A stretch of 64,000 nucleotides of DNA from positions 6,019,001-6,083,000 of the forward strand of contig NZ_CP117449.1 of assembly GCF_030687835.1 (NCBI RefSeq), read 5' to 3'. This DNA comes from Pseudomonas hefeiensis. GTDB lineage: Bacteria > Pseudomonadota > Gammaproteobacteria > Pseudomonadales > Pseudomonadaceae. Shown here in pieces: positions 34,281-43,130 of this stretch. A model generated the notes under the pieces. That model did no database searches. It was not told the origin of the DNA and worked only from the letters and a program-made list of their open reading frames with translations. The position numbers and the translations under genes are program-made. Position 1 is the stretch's first letter. Every line of letters starts with the position of its first letter.

Positions 34281-36423
34281 CAGGTGGCTCACACCGTACC
34301 GCTTGATGACCGCAGGCCAGGCACACCTTCGCCAGTTGATCGCACGCCGCTGGGCGAAACCTTCGCTGACCGCACTGGCATTGGCCAGCGCGCTTGGCGC
34401 GGGCATGCCGGCACAAGCGGCCATACCGACCGATTGGAAGAACACGCCTTACGCCTACGACGCCCAGAGCACACCGCTGGCCAAGGTACTCGGCGACTTT
34501 GCCAATACCTTCGCGGTGCAGCTGGTGATCGATGGCACGGTGAAAGGCACCGTCGACGGTCGGATGCGCGCCGAAAGCCCCCAGGCGTTCCTCGACAGGC
34601 TCGGCCTCGAAAATCGCTTCCAGTGGTTCATGTACGGCACCACGTTGTACGTCAGCCCCTTGCAGAACCAGGACTCTACGCGCCTGGAAGTGTCCGCCGA
34701 TGCCGTACCGGATATGAAGCAAGCCTTGACCGACATCGGCCTGCTGGATCCGCGTTTCGGCTGGGGCGAGTTACCCGACGAAGGCGTGGTCCTGGTCTCC
34801 GGCCCGGAGCGCTACGTGCGCCTGGTGGCGCGGTTTGCCGAAGCGCGCAAGACCCCCGAGGAAAAGCAGGAAGTGATCAGTTTCCCGCTGCGCTATGCCA
34901 CCGCCGCCGACCGCAACGTCAAGTACCGCGGCGAAACGCTGGTCATTCCCGGGGTCGCCAGCATCCTGAAAGGTTTGCTGGAAAGTCGCAGCGCCGTGTC
35001 GGGGGGCATGCAGAAGGCCTCGCCCCAAGCATCGTTCCAGAACATGCAGACCCAGCAATCCATGACCATGGGCAACATCGAACAGTTGGCACTCAACGGC
35101 ATGGGTCGTCCAAACACCCACCGTGTAGCGTCCGGCGCGAGCGGTGGTGGAGGCGGCCGGGGCAGGATCCGCGTCGAAGCCGACGTGCGCAACAACGCGG
35201 TGCTCATCTACGACGCGCCCAAGCGACGGGAAATCTATACGCCACTGATTCGCGATGTGGACGTGCCGCGCAAGCTGGTGGAGATCGATGCGATCATCCT
35301 CGACATCGACCGCACGCAACTGGCCGAGCTGGCCTCGAACTGGAACGTCGAGAGCGGCGATCTGATCGGCGGAGCCTCAATGATTCGCCCAGGCGCCAGC
35401 TCAACGGTATTCATTCAGGACTACGGCGATTTTTCCGCGCAACTGCGGGCCCTGGAGGGCCGTGGCCTGGCCTCGGTGGTGGCGAACCCGTCGGTACTGA
35501 CCCTGGAGAACCAGCCGGCGGTCATCGACTTCAGCCGGACTGAGTACATCTCGGCCATCGGCGAGCGTGTGGCCACCATCGAGCCCATCACGGCAGGCAC
35601 CAGCTTGCAGGTCGTGCCCCATGCCATCGAGACCGGAGGCCGCAATCAGATCCAGATGTTCCTGGACATCGAGGACGGCCGCATCGAACCCTCAGAGGTC
35701 GGCCAGCAGACGCCCAGCGTGCGCCGGGGCGTGGTCAGCACGCAGGCTGTCGTGGGGGAAAGCCGGTCGTTGGTGGTCGGCGGTTTTCATACCGAAGAGA
35801 CCGGCGATAACCTCGAACGGGTGCCGTGGCTGGGCCGCATCCCGCTGATCGGGCCGCTGCTGTTTTCCTCGACCACGCGCGAGACCAGCCGCCGCGAACG
35901 AGTCTTTATCCTGACGCCCCGCCTGATCGGTGACCAGGTCGACCCGTCCCGCTACATCTCCGCCCTTGACCGCGAACAGGTCGACAGCGCCATGGCCCGC
36001 CTGGAAGAGCGTCGCAACGGCACCCGTCCCATCGGTCGTATCGAGGTCAGCGATGTGCTCGCCCAGCTCGCCGACGGCAACATTCCTGCCACGTTCAAGC
36101 AAGCGGCGTCGATTCCGTATTCGCCCGACACATTGTGCGCGTTGCAACCCGGGTTATCGCTGGACGCTGCACGGGCCCAATGGTTCGCAGGCCCCGATTA
36201 CGGCATCGCCGTGGGCGTGGTACGCAACGACGACCAGCAGCGCTTGCGTTTCGACGAGGCGAGCTGCGGCAGCCGCTGGGCCTTGGCCACCTCTGCCTGG
36301 CCAAAGGTGTGGCTTGAGCCCGGTGAGGAAACCGAAGTGTTCGTGGTCATGAAACAACCCACGCGCACGCCAGGCGGCGAGCGCCCTTCTCTTCTGCAAA
36401 CCAGCGCGAGGACCCTGCCATGA
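34273..36423 (+). CDS. hrcC: T3SS outer-membrane secretin HrcC (SctC)
   Basis: 716 residues from ATG 34273 (weak GGAA site). A long N-terminus contains a signal sequence ending in AQAA near residue 47. N0/N1/N3 domains follow (WKNTPYAYDAQSTPLAKVLGDFANTF..., VRNNAVLIYDAPKRREIYTPLI). The secretin domain shows VEIDAIILDIDRTQLAEL, SVVANPSVLTLENQPAVIDF, VGESRSLVVGGFHTEE and VPWLGRIPLIGPLLFSSTTRETSRRERVFILTPRLI. It forms the outer-membrane ring. The stop overlaps hrpT (ATGA); HrpT is the likely pilotin. Confidence 0.96.
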   Translation: MPNRWLTPYRLMTAGQAHLRQLIARRWAKPSLTALALASALGAGMPAQAAIPTDWKNTPYAYDAQSTPLAKVLGDFANTFAVQLVIDGTVKGTVDGRMRAESPQAFLDRLGLENRFQWFMYGTTLYVSPLQNQDSTRLEVSADAVPDMKQALTDIGLLDPRFGWGELPDEGVVLVSGPERYVRLVARFAEARKTPEEKQEVISFPLRYATAADRNVKYRGETLVIPGVASILKGLLESRSAVSGGMQKASPQASFQNMQTQQSMTMGNIEQLALNGMGRPNTHRVASGASGGGGGRGRIRVEADVRNNAVLIYDAPKRREIYTPLIRDVDVPRKLVEIDAIILDIDRTQLAELASNWNVESGDLIGGASMIRPGASSTVFIQDYGDFSAQLRALEGRGLASVVANPSVLTLENQPAVIDFSRTEYISAIGERVATIEPITAGTSLQVVPHAIETGGRNQIQMFLDIEDGRIEPSEVGQQTPSVRRGVVSTQAVVGESRSLVVGGFHTEETGDNLERVPWLGRIPLIGPLLFSSTTRETSRRERVFILTPRLIGDQVDPSRYISALDREQVDSAMARLEERRNGTRPIGRIEVSDVLAQLADGNIPATFKQAASIPYSPDTLCALQPGLSLDAARAQWFAGPDYGIAVGVVRNDDQQRLRFDEASCGSRWALATSAWPKVWLEPGEETEVFVVMKQPTRTPGGERPSLLQTSARTLP

Positions 36424-36629
36424 GTCGCACGTCACTGCTGCTCGTTTTATTGCTGAGCCTGCCGGTGTTCGCCGGCTGCGCGAACCGCTCGGGCTGCCAG
36501 GGTGATGCCTGCAGCCGCGCCGAACCGGAAAACGGTCGGCTGGTGATCTGGTGGCCACCCGGTATGCGCGGCGGCCTTGGCTCCCCCGAACACCCACTGG
36601 ACCATACGGTCGTCCCATTGGAGAACTGA
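36420..36629 (+). CDS. hrpT: Lipoprotein HrpT (secretin pilotin candidate)
   Basis: 69 residues with a lipoprotein signal peptide whose lipobox is VFAGC (Cys20). Two more cysteines (GCQGDAC) follow. Size and position between hrcC and hrpV match HrpT of P. syringae, an outer-membrane lipoprotein that assists HrcC assembly. Translation is coupled to hrcC. Confidence 0.88.
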   Translation: MSRTSLLLVLLLSLPVFAGCANRSGCQGDACSRAEPENGRLVIWWPPGMRGGLGSPEHPLDHTVVPLEN

Positions 36630-36635
36630 AACGCT

Positions 36636-37013
36636 ATGTCTTTTTCGGTACACAGCGTAAGCACTCGCCAGGCCTTTCAGAAGAACATCATCGCCGGCAT
36701 CGCGACGTATTGGGAAATAGCGCCAGGCATTGAGTTCTGCCTGCGACGCGAGCCTCACAGCGTGGGGCTCGCCTTACAGGTACAAAGCCAGGCGCTGCGC
36801 GCAAACCAGATCCAGCATGCACTCGAACAGCGCTTCGCCCACCCGACCGAGTACGCGCAGCTGTTCGTATTTCTCGATCCGCAGCGAGCACTCGTGGTCT
36901 GGCAGGCGCTGCCCGACGCACCGCTATCCAGTGAACTGCTCGATGAAATCCAGTCCCGTCAGTTGTCGCTGCTGGGTCTGGAAGACCTCGATGATTACTC
37001 GGCCACGTATTGA
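36636..37013 (+). CDS. hrpV: HrpV, negative regulator of the T3SS
   Basis: 125 residues, 6 bp after hrpT. The length and the central IEFCLRREPHSVGLALQVQ and AHPTEYAQLFVFLDPQRALVVWQALP resemble P. syringae HrpV, which binds HrpS and blocks hrpL activation. It is the last gene of the hrpF operon. Assignment rests on gene order plus size. Confidence 0.82.
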   Translation: MSFSVHSVSTRQAFQKNIIAGIATYWEIAPGIEFCLRREPHSVGLALQVQSQALRANQIQHALEQRFAHPTEYAQLFVFLDPQRALVVWQALPDAPLSSELLDEIQSRQLSLLGLEDLDDYSATY

Positions 37014-37047
37014 GGGCAATGCTGTTCACCCAGGAACAACGCTGAAC

Positions 37048-37079
37048 CTGTGGCGAGGGAGCTTGCTCCCTCGCCACAG
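37048..37079. repeat. Palindromic REP-like element
   Basis: CTGTGGCGAGGGAGC is mirrored by GCTCCCTCGCCACAG around TT, giving a perfect 15-bp stem. It separates hrpV from the chaperone gene and could end the operon transcript. Confidence 0.85.
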
Positions 37080-37114
37080 TGATTCATCCAGAGACTTTAT
37101 GAGGGAGGTTTTCC

Positions 37115-37564
37115 ATGACCGTCGCACCGCTAGCCCAGCGCTTGATCTCGGCCCTCGCGGAACATCTGCATGCAGACTTGCAACTGGAAAGTGGCGTATG
37201 CGCGCTGTATGACACGAGCAATCGCGAAGCCGTGGTCATCGAGCTGCCCGATCACGGCGATGTCGTCATCCTTCATTGCTCGATCGATGTACCTGCCCAC
37301 GCACCCGGCCTGCACAAGCGCTTGCTGGAACTCAACTTTCGATTGGATCTGCTCGGCGGCAGCTGGCTGGCTCTGGACAACAAGGGCAGCGTTCGCTTGT
37401 GTGCCCATTGTCCGCTGGCGATGCTCGATGAGGTGCAGTTCTGCCATTGGGTCGTAGGTTTCATCGCCCAGGTCGCCGACGTTCGGGCGCGCTTGGCAGT
37501 GCCTGCAACGCCGGGCGGTCCTCGTCCGGCCTCGCTCAACACAGGCCGCACCCGACTGGGCTAG
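37115..37564 (+). CDS. CesT-family T3SS chaperone without an adjacent cotranscribed substrate
   Basis: 149 residues. The pattern APLAQRLISALAEHLHADLQLESGVCALYD, VVIELPDHGDVVILHCSIDVPA, LHKRLLELNFRLDLLGGSWLALDNKGSVRLCAHCPL fits class I secretion chaperones (CesT/Tir). Its expected product is a small acidic homodimer that binds the N-terminus of an effector. No effector gene follows on this strand. The nearest candidate substrate is the pilin-like protein encoded convergently at 38001-38519. No hrp box is apparent upstream; read-through from hrpV is possible. Confidence 0.72.
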   Translation: MTVAPLAQRLISALAEHLHADLQLESGVCALYDTSNREAVVIELPDHGDVVILHCSIDVPAHAPGLHKRLLELNFRLDLLGGSWLALDNKGSVRLCAHCPLAMLDEVQFCHWVVGFIAQVADVRARLAVPATPGGPRPASLNTGRTRLG

Positions 37565-37602
37565 ACGGCCATGGAGCAAAAGTCGGTAAACCCATGGCTA
37601 GG

Positions 37603-37670
37603 GGTTGCTCCCGCAGGGCTGCGTAGCAGACCATTTTTTGTGAGTGCTTCGCACTCAAGCGGGAGCAAGC
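37603..37670. repeat. Imperfect inverted repeat with internal hairpin
   Basis: GGTTGCTCCCGC (37603-37614) and GCGGGAGCAAGC (37659-37670) flank a perfect small hairpin TGAGTGC-TTC-GCACTCA (37641-37657). It follows the chaperone gene and may serve as transcript end. Confidence 0.65.
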
Positions 37671-37769
37671 TCTCATGGAACAAATTACAACCTGCTGATT
37701 TTTAGAAATAAAATCTTCTGCCAAACACAGTTCGGCAATGTGATCTCAGTTAGGCGAGTGCGCCTCTTT

Positions 37770-37899
37770 GTGGCGAGGGGATTTATCCCCGTTGGGCTGC
37801 GCAGCAGCCCCCAAACCAGGCAACTCGGTGTGCCAGGAAGATTGAGTTAACTGCTTTAGGGCTGCTCCGCAGCCCAACGGGGATAAATCCCCTCGCCAC
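37770..37899. repeat. Long inverted repeat (GTGGCGAGGGG family)
   Basis: A 41-bp arm at 37770-37810 (GTGGCGAGGGGATTTATCCC...) is mirrored at 37859-37899 with few mismatches across a 48-bp centre. The same family recurs at 50735-50864. It occupies the gap between the convergent chaperone and pilin-like genes. The remaining sequence of the 436-bp gap shows no gene. Confidence 0.85.
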
Positions 37900-38000
37900 A
37901 GGACCTGGTTCACTGCGCGACAGCGCAGCGTCGCAGACGCGGCGGCCACTCCCTCGCCACAGGTTCATCATTTTCCCCAAATGGTCAGCAATGGAGATGT

Positions 38001-38519
38001 TTATCGAAGCTTCATCGCCTCGCCACCCTCCTGCATGACTTTCCTTGCGCTGTCCATGAAGCCCTTGGTGACCTCCGTCACCGTATCGCTCATCAACTTG
38101 GTCATGTCGGCGGAGCTTTTGATCAGCATCATGGTGCTCTGGCGCTCTTCCATACCCATTTGCATATTGAACTGCTTTTCCATCAACTGCTTTTGACGGG
38201 TTTCCATCTCGCTCATGAAAGAGTCCGGCGTGCGAGAGGCCGAAGTGGGGCTGGACGTTTGCGCGTCATCCAGCGGTTGCGTGTCATTCGGCGCCGCCGC
38301 GTGGTTGGCGTCCCGCGTTCGGGAGCGGCCACGCTGATGCACCGCAGGTGGAGTCGAGGACGAACGTCCTCGGTCATGCAGGCTTTGGGTGCCTTGGTGT
38401 TGCTGCGCGTCGTGGGAGCGCTGGCTCAACGAGGGTGAGCGCGATGGCGATAAGCTGTCGGTGCCGTGCAGGGCACCTGTACCCCTTAAGGGGCTCGTCA
38501 GGGAACTGGGGGCGGGCAT
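38001..38519 (-). CDS. Pilin-like C-terminus with long Ser/Pro-rich N-terminal extension; candidate T3SS substrate
   Basis: 172 residues. Residues 1 to about 100 are polar, rich in Ser, Thr, Arg, His and Gln, with no signal peptide, as in T3SS-secreted proteins. The C-terminal 70 residues are helical and methionine-rich. Its last 32 residues align without gaps to the end of the pilin at 28927-29136: 13 identities over 30 positions (K-L, D-T, G, M-D, A, K, G-E-A, K). The gene is downstream of hrcU on the same strand, where hrpK lies in P. syringae. The link to the pilin is my own by-eye alignment and could reflect shared composition. Confidence 0.6.
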   Translation of the reverse strand: MPAPSSLTSPLRGTGALHGTDSLSPSRSPSLSQRSHDAQQHQGTQSLHDRGRSSSTPPAVHQRGRSRTRDANHAAAPNDTQPLDDAQTSSPTSASRTPDSFMSEMETRQKQLMEKQFNMQMGMEERQSTMMLIKSSADMTKLMSDTVTEVTKGFMDSARKVMQEGGEAMKLR

Positions 38520-38636
38520 GGGAATCCTCCACGAGTAGATGTCGGTGTGGTGGGCACTGTCGGCAGGCCGGTATCCTCCGGACGAGCCTGGCTCACTTCC
38601 TGAGTGGCAACCGCGTGTGCATCGGTTCCATCGACC

Positions 38637-39737
38637 TCAACGCTGGTTCAATTCCGGAATCTCGATCACCTCACCCTTGGCCTCGTCATCCAGTTCGCGC
38701 AGCACCCGATAAATATGGGCAACCGCCTGGAGCGTCTCCCGGGGGATATAACCACCGACGTCTTCGCGGTAAATCGTACGCGCCAGCCAGATGCACTGAA
38801 TAACCGGGACCCGCGCCGCCTTGGCCCGTTCGATCAGCGCCCGGGCCTCGGCATCGACACCTTTGACGATCAACTGCGGCAGTGCCGTTTCCTCGGGGCG
38901 ATACAGCAACGCGACGGCAAAGTGGGTGGGGTTGACCACCAGCATGTCGGCGTCTTCCACCGGTTTGGTTTCTTTGCTGACGGGCTGGTCGACCAATTGC
39001 CGGGCCAGGCTGCGGCGGTGCATTTTTACGTGCGGGTCGCCTTCCATTTCCTTGAACTCCTTGCGCACCTCCTCCTCGCTCATGCGCAGGCGCTTGGCGA
39101 AGAAATACTTCTGCAGGCCGAAGTCGAGAATCGCCAGCACCAGCAATACGCCCAGGCAAATGTGCATGATGTGTCGAAACAGGCTGGCCAAGCCGCGCCA
39201 ATAGCTGTGCAAGTCGCCGTTGACCAGATTGACCAACGAGCCGAGAGCCGGCAGGGTCACCAGATAAATCACAGTGCCGATAAACACGGCCTTGACCAGC
39301 CCCATGAACAGGTTGATCAACGCCTGGCCGGAGAACATCTGCTGGGCCTGGTTCACCGGGTTCAAGCGGTTCGGGTCCGGCTGCAGGGCTTCGGGTGCGA
39401 ACAGGAAACCGACCTGTATCCAACCGGCCACCAGGCGCGTGACGATCGCCAACCCCACAGTCATCACGGTGAAATTGAGCAGCACACCACCGGCATGGGC
39501 CAAGGTTTCCTCGAAGGCACGCACGAACTCGACATCCAGCCGATGCAGCGGGAACGCCACCATGTTTTCCAAGGCCTGCATGCTGTCGTCGGCCTGGGTC
39601 AATGCCACTTCGGTGATCGCCGCAAGCACCATCAGGCTGCTCAGGTCCTGGCTTTGGCCGACCTGGCCCTTGTTGCGCGCGTCGCGAATTTTCTTCGGTG
39701 TCGCCCGCTTGGTCTTTTCGCCACTGTCTTCGCTCAT
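38637..39737 (-). CDS. hrcU: T3SS export switch protein HrcU (SctU)
   Basis: 366 residues. The N-terminal TEKTKRATPKKIRDAR-like start is present (KTKRATPKKIRDARNKGQVGQS). Four membrane segments span about residues 28-215. The cytoplasmic domain contains the NPTH autocleavage motif (VVNPTHFAVALLY). It switches secretion from early to late substrates. It is the last gene of the minus-strand machine operon, 15 bp after hrcT. Confidence 0.96.
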   Translation of the reverse strand: MSEDSGEKTKRATPKKIRDARNKGQVGQSQDLSSLMVLAAITEVALTQADDSMQALENMVAFPLHRLDVEFVRAFEETLAHAGGVLLNFTVMTVGLAIVTRLVAGWIQVGFLFAPEALQPDPNRLNPVNQAQQMFSGQALINLFMGLVKAVFIGTVIYLVTLPALGSLVNLVNGDLHSYWRGLASLFRHIMHICLGVLLVLAILDFGLQKYFFAKRLRMSEEEVRKEFKEMEGDPHVKMHRRSLARQLVDQPVSKETKPVEDADMLVVNPTHFAVALLYRPEETALPQLIVKGVDAEARALIERAKAARVPVIQCIWLARTIYREDVGGYIPRETLQAVAHIYRVLRELDDEAKGEVIEIPELNQR

Positions 39738-39752
39738 ACCCGATGCCCTCCT

Positions 39753-40550
39753 TCAGGGCGCCTGCAACAACAGGTGAAGCAGATGCCGGATTTCCCCATA
39801 GCGGTCAAGACGGCCAGTCATCGCGTCCCACAGCGTGGGCAAGTAGAACAGCAGGAAGCCCAGGCCGATCAGGCTCTTGGCCGGCATGGCGAGGACGAAC
39901 ACCTGCAATTGCGGGCTGTACAGGCTGAGCAGCGCCAGGCTGAACTCCACCAGCAACAGCAAACCGATAAAGGGCGCCGCGTAGAGCATCATGTGCATGA
40001 ACATTTCGGCGAGCAGCTCGAGAAACACGCCGAAGCCATCCGCACCAGGTAATGGAAACCAAACGGTGGGCGACCACACCAGGTAGCTGTCCCAGATCAC
40101 CTGGGTCAACGTGCCAATGCCCAGGGTGGCGACCAGCAGCAAAATTGTCATTTCCTTGAACAGCAGACCCAGCGGCGTGGTGTCGGCGCCGAGCGCCGGG
40201 TTCAACTGGCCACCGATGAGCGCCCCGCGCTGGTTGTCCAGCAAGGCGCCCACCGATTCGAACAACCAGAACGGCATCGCCAGCAGCACCCCGAGCAAAA
40301 AACCCAGCACCAGCTCCTTGAACATCAACCCGGCCAGCGACAGCCAATTGACCTGGGCGTCGATCAGCGCCTGGCGAATACCGGGCGCCGGCAGCATGCC
40401 CAGGGCAAACACCACAGCATGGCGCGGCAAGCCTCGCAGGTGCTGGAAGCAAAACACCGGGACCAGGTAAGCGACCGGATAAATGCGCGCCATGCCGAGC
40501 GCGATCGACAGCAGCAAGTCGAAATACGGGACAAAAGCCTGGGCCGTCAT
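39753..40550 (-). CDS. hrcT: T3SS export apparatus protein HrcT (SctT)
   Basis: 265 residues, strongly hydrophobic, with six or so membrane segments (FDLLLSIALGMARIYPVAYLVPVF, LVLGFLLGVLLAMPFWLFESVGALLDNQRGA). The FESVGALLDNQRGA loop is typical of SctT/FliR. The first base pairs overlap hrcS (TGATG). Part of the SctRST export gate. Confidence 0.95.
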   Translation of the reverse strand: MTAQAFVPYFDLLLSIALGMARIYPVAYLVPVFCFQHLRGLPRHAVVFALGMLPAPGIRQALIDAQVNWLSLAGLMFKELVLGFLLGVLLAMPFWLFESVGALLDNQRGALIGGQLNPALGADTTPLGLLFKEMTILLLVATLGIGTLTQVIWDSYLVWSPTVWFPLPGADGFGVFLELLAEMFMHMMLYAAPFIGLLLLVEFSLALLSLYSPQLQVFVLAMPAKSLIGLGFLLFYLPTLWDAMTGRLDRYGEIRHLLHLLLQAP

Positions 40551-40804
40551 CAGGTGTTGGCCATCATTTCGAATGCCCGGCGCAGCAGTCCCAGCAACTC
40601 CACACCGATCCAGCGGCCCGTGACCAGCAAGGTTACACCGACCGCCACCAGCTTGATGCCGAAGGGCAAGGTCTGGTCCTGGATCTGCATCAATGCCTGC
40701 ACCAGGGAGGTCAGCACACCGACGACCACCGCCACGATCAAGGGCGGCGCGGAGAGCAGGACCACTAGCAGCATGCCTTCCTTAAATAACGTCAGCGCGT
40801 CCAT
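40550..40804 (-). CDS. hrcS: T3SS export apparatus protein HrcS (SctS)
   Basis: 84 residues with two membrane helices (MLLVVLLSAPPLIVAVVVGVLTSLVQALMQIQDQTLPF and LVAVGVTLLVTGRWIG). The QALMQIQDQTLPF segment is the SctS/FliQ signature. Coupled to hrcT by a one-base overlap and 9 bp from hrcR. Confidence 0.95.
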   Translation of the reverse strand: MDALTLFKEGMLLVVLLSAPPLIVAVVVGVLTSLVQALMQIQDQTLPFGIKLVAVGVTLLVTGRWIGVELLGLLRRAFEMMANT

Positions 40805-40813
40805 CGCACGTCC

Positions 40814-41467
40814 TCAAAGATAGGAATAGAAGAGGCTGTCGAGCAATTGCGTCCAGCCCTGCACGAGGACAAAAATCAGCAGTTTGAGCGGCAACGAAAT
40901 GGTCATCGGCGCGACCATCTGCATGCCAAGCGCCAGCAGCAGGTTGGACACGATCAGGTCGATGACAATGAACGGGATATAAATCAGGAATCCCATCTGG
41001 AAGCCGGCCTCGAGCTCCGACAGCATGAAGGCCGGGATGAGCAGCATCAGGTCGTCACGGCTGGCCTGCTCGGCGCGCTCCTTGGGCCACATCCGCTGGG
41101 TGTTCTCCAGCAAGTGGGCGAGGATGTCCGGGTTGGTATTGCGCGACATGAAGGCCTGCAACGGTTTTACCGCGTTCAGAGCAGAACCTTGCAACGCCTC
41201 GGTACTGCTGAAATCCAGCGGCCGCTCCTTCAGCTCTTCGGCGATGTTGTGGCCCACCGGCGCCATGATGAACAGCGTCGCGGCCAGTGCAATGGCATAC
41301 AGGGCCATATTGGGCGGCACCTGCTGCACGCCGATGGCGTTACGGGTGATCGTCAACACGATGGTTATCTTGAGAAAGGCGCTGCAGATGATCAGCAGCA
41401 GGGGGACCAACGAAATCCCACCGATGAACAGCGCCAGCAGAAAGGGGTCGATCCCCTGGAAGCTCAT
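40814..41467 (-). CDS. hrcR: T3SS export apparatus protein HrcR (SctR)
   Basis: 217 residues. Four hydrophobic segments and the SctR/FliP signatures [24 protein letters not shown] and [39 protein letters not shown]. It overlaps hrcQ by 4 bp (ATGA). Core of the export gate. Confidence 0.96.
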   Translation of the reverse strand: MSFQGIDPFLLALFIGGISLVPLLLIICSAFLKITIVLTITRNAIGVQQVPPNMALYAIALAATLFIMAPVGHNIAEELKERPLDFSSTEALQGSALNAVKPLQAFMSRNTNPDILAHLLENTQRMWPKERAEQASRDDLMLLIPAFMLSELEAGFQMGFLIYIPFIVIDLIVSNLLLALGMQMVAPMTISLPLKLLIFVLVQGWTQLLDSLFYSYL

Positions 41468-41859
41468 CCAGCCACATCCACGCGAGCGATTTGCAGGCCC
41501 AACCGGCCATCGACCTCAACCAGCTCGCCGTGGGCCAGGGCACGTTCGCCATAGAACAGTGCCGCTGTCCCCGGTGTCACGCCCTGCACTTGCAGCACCG
41601 CCCCGGGCACCAGATTGCGCAGCTCACCCAAGGTCAGGTGCAAATGACCGCAGCGTATCGTGAGCGCCAGCGGCAGATCGTCGAAACGTTCCGGGAGATC
41701 GCCAGCGCCCGGCTCCGCCATCGGCGCCTCCTCGGTTTCAGCGGCGGCATAGGCCGACACCGGGTGATCGGCCGTCTCGGCGGCTTGGGCGTCAGGTTCG
41801 TAGCCGGTGGTATCGTCCCAGTCCGGCGTCAGGATGTCGGTGTCGGCGGTGGTGCTCAT
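41464..41859 (-). CDS. Predicted HrcQB-like product from internal translation start in hrcQ
   Basis: On the minus strand GGAGGAGA (41872-41865) lies 5 bases before an in-frame ATG at 41859-41857. The product would be 131 residues ([10 protein letters not shown]... to the end of HrcQ), close to the size of P. syringae HrcQB (about 137 from memory), and would contain an acidic linker plus the complete SPOA domain. Internal initiation of this kind is known for other SctQ proteins such as YscQ and SpaO. Inferred from sequence only. Confidence 0.65.
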   Translation of the reverse strand: MSTTADTDILTPDWDDTTGYEPDAQAAETADHPVSAYAAAETEEAPMAEPGAGDLPERFDDLPLALTIRCGHLHLTLGELRNLVPGAVLQVQGVTPGTAALFYGERALAHGELVEVDGRLGLQIARVDVAG

Positions 41860-42567
41860 AACGGTCTCCTCCAGAGCGAGCAAGGTCAGGCGCAACGGCG
41901 CGGCACGGCTTTGTACCCGTACCTGCAAACAATGCCGGCCCAGGCGAATCAGCCCTTGGCCGGATGAGTCGAACAGAGGGGTTTGCGGCACCAACACATC
42001 ACCGGGGCGCAGTGTCGCCAACTGCCCGGCAGCCAGCGCCAGGTGTCCCAGTTCCAACGGAACACGCAGCGCAAAACCCGCGATCCCTGGCGCGGTTCGC
42101 CGCTGCCAAGGCGCAGCGCCTAGCAGCCCCAGCAGGGCCGCGCCGGTCATTTGCAGTTGGCTGGTGGCGCGGGCCGCGCCCACCCTCACGTCGAGCCGGC
42201 AGGCAATGCCCTGCACCGCGGGCCCGTCCGCTGGTTGGATAAAGCCGAATGCCTGGCGCAGGGGCTCGCTCAGGGCTTGCTGGAACAGCGACCAGAACCA
42301 CGCGTCATCCGGTCCGGATTCGGCGGGCAAGACCACCGGGCACTCACCGAACAGACTCAGCACCGCGCCGGGTTCGTCCAAGGTAAAAACACCGTGGGCA
42401 CACGCCAGCACATACGGTGTCCCCCCAGCCGCGCCACCCGGGGTCAGCTCCAGCAGGCCGGTCTCGCCTGCCACCTCGAAGGGCAAACTGACGCCGAACC
42501 CTAGTAACCGCCGGGCGGTGGCGTCCTCGATGCTCACAGGCGGCAGTGCCAATACGTGTACCGTCAT
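41464..42567 (-). CDS. hrcQ: T3SS C-ring protein HrcQ (SctQ), unsplit, with internal start
   Basis: 367 residues from ATG 42567, which overlaps the hrpP stop (ATGA). The N-terminal half is Leu/Ala-rich ([19 protein letters not shown]...). The C-terminal 80 residues form the SPOA domain ([32 protein letters not shown]... [20 protein letters not shown]). P. syringae splits this protein into HrcQA and HrcQB; here it is one frame, but with a strong internal ribosome site at 41865-41872 before ATG 41859. It forms the cytosolic sorting platform with HrpD and HrpE. An in-frame extension to 42711 lies over hrpP and is rejected. Confidence 0.93.
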   Translation of the reverse strand: MTVHVLALPPVSIEDATARRLLGFGVSLPFEVAGETGLLELTPGGAAGGTPYVLACAHGVFTLDEPGAVLSLFGECPVVLPAESGPDDAWFWSLFQQALSEPLRQAFGFIQPADGPAVQGIACRLDVRVGAARATSQLQMTGAALLGLLGAAPWQRRTAPGIAGFALRVPLELGHLALAAGQLATLRPGDVLVPQTPLFDSSGQGLIRLGRHCLQVRVQSRAAPLRLTLLALEETVMSTTADTDILTPDWDDTTGYEPDAQAAETADHPVSAYAAAETEEAPMAEPGAGDLPERFDDLPLALTIRCGHLHLTLGELRNLVPGAVLQVQGVTPGTAALFYGERALAHGELVEVDGRLGLQIARVDVAG

Positions 42568-43130
42568 GTCGTGCTTGCCTCCTCTTCCCGCGCCACGCGC
42601 ACGCTCACCGGCTGACCCAGGCTCTGGGTCAGCGCGTCTTCTAGGCGGCCGGATCGACTCGCCAGCCGCGCCTGTATGTCTGCACTTTCGCCGCTCAAGC
42701 CGATGTCCCACCCGGACGTTTCGCCTAGCCGCCGGGCAGACACCTTGATGCGGCCCAGGTTGGGAAGATGCAGCAACAGGTCCAATTGCTGGTCGAGCGT
42801 GGCGCGCAGACGTGGCGTGAGTTGGTCGACAAAAGCCTCCACTTCGCCGCTCGAGAGATTCACCAGGCCCGACAACGAACCGGTGCCTGCAGTGTCATCC
42901 TGCGTGCCACCCCGTGGCGCATCGACCCACTGGCGAAACCAGTAGCCATCGTTGCGCTCCGCCGTCACGTCGGGATCGCGCCCGGTGGCAGGGGCGGACT
43001 CGCGTGCCGCCGGACGGCTTGCCCGGCTCACCTGGGCAGGCGGGTTGTTCATACGCCCGAGGCGGATGCCGCACGGGGGCAGCCGAGGGGTTGTTGTGCA
43101 GTGTCGGCCCACCGCGCACGGTGCGTTCAT
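42564..43130 (-). CDS. hrpP: T3SS needle/pilus length-control protein HrpP (SctP)
   Basis: 188 residues with a polar, Pro/Arg-rich N-terminus and a conserved C-terminal domain (VEAFVDQLTPRLRATLDQQLDLLLHLPNLGRIKVSARRLG). Start at 43130 overlaps the hrpO stop (ATGA); an alternative ATG at 43052 is in frame. HrpP-type proteins are secreted substrate-specificity switches that interact with HrcU. Confidence 0.82.
   Translation of the reverse strand: MNAPCAVGRHCTTTPRLPPCGIRLGRMNNPPAQVSRASRPAARESAPATGRDPDVTAERNDGYWFRQWVDAPRGGTQDDTAGTGSLSGLVNLSSGEVEAFVDQLTPRLRATLDQQLDLLLHLPNLGRIKVSARRLGETSGWDIGLSGESADIQARLASRSGRLEDALTQSLGQPVSVRVAREEEASTT

Noticed and set aside
38520..38580. Degenerate hrp box upstream of the pilin-like gene (GGATACC...CCACCAC on the minus strand)
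   Set aside because: Neither half matches well enough (GGATACC instead of GGAACC, and the final A is missing at the right spacing).
38604..40052. 482-codon plus-strand frame over hrcU and hrcT
   Set aside because: Antisense shadow rich in Gln and His, typical of reverse-strand reading of membrane-protein genes; no family match.
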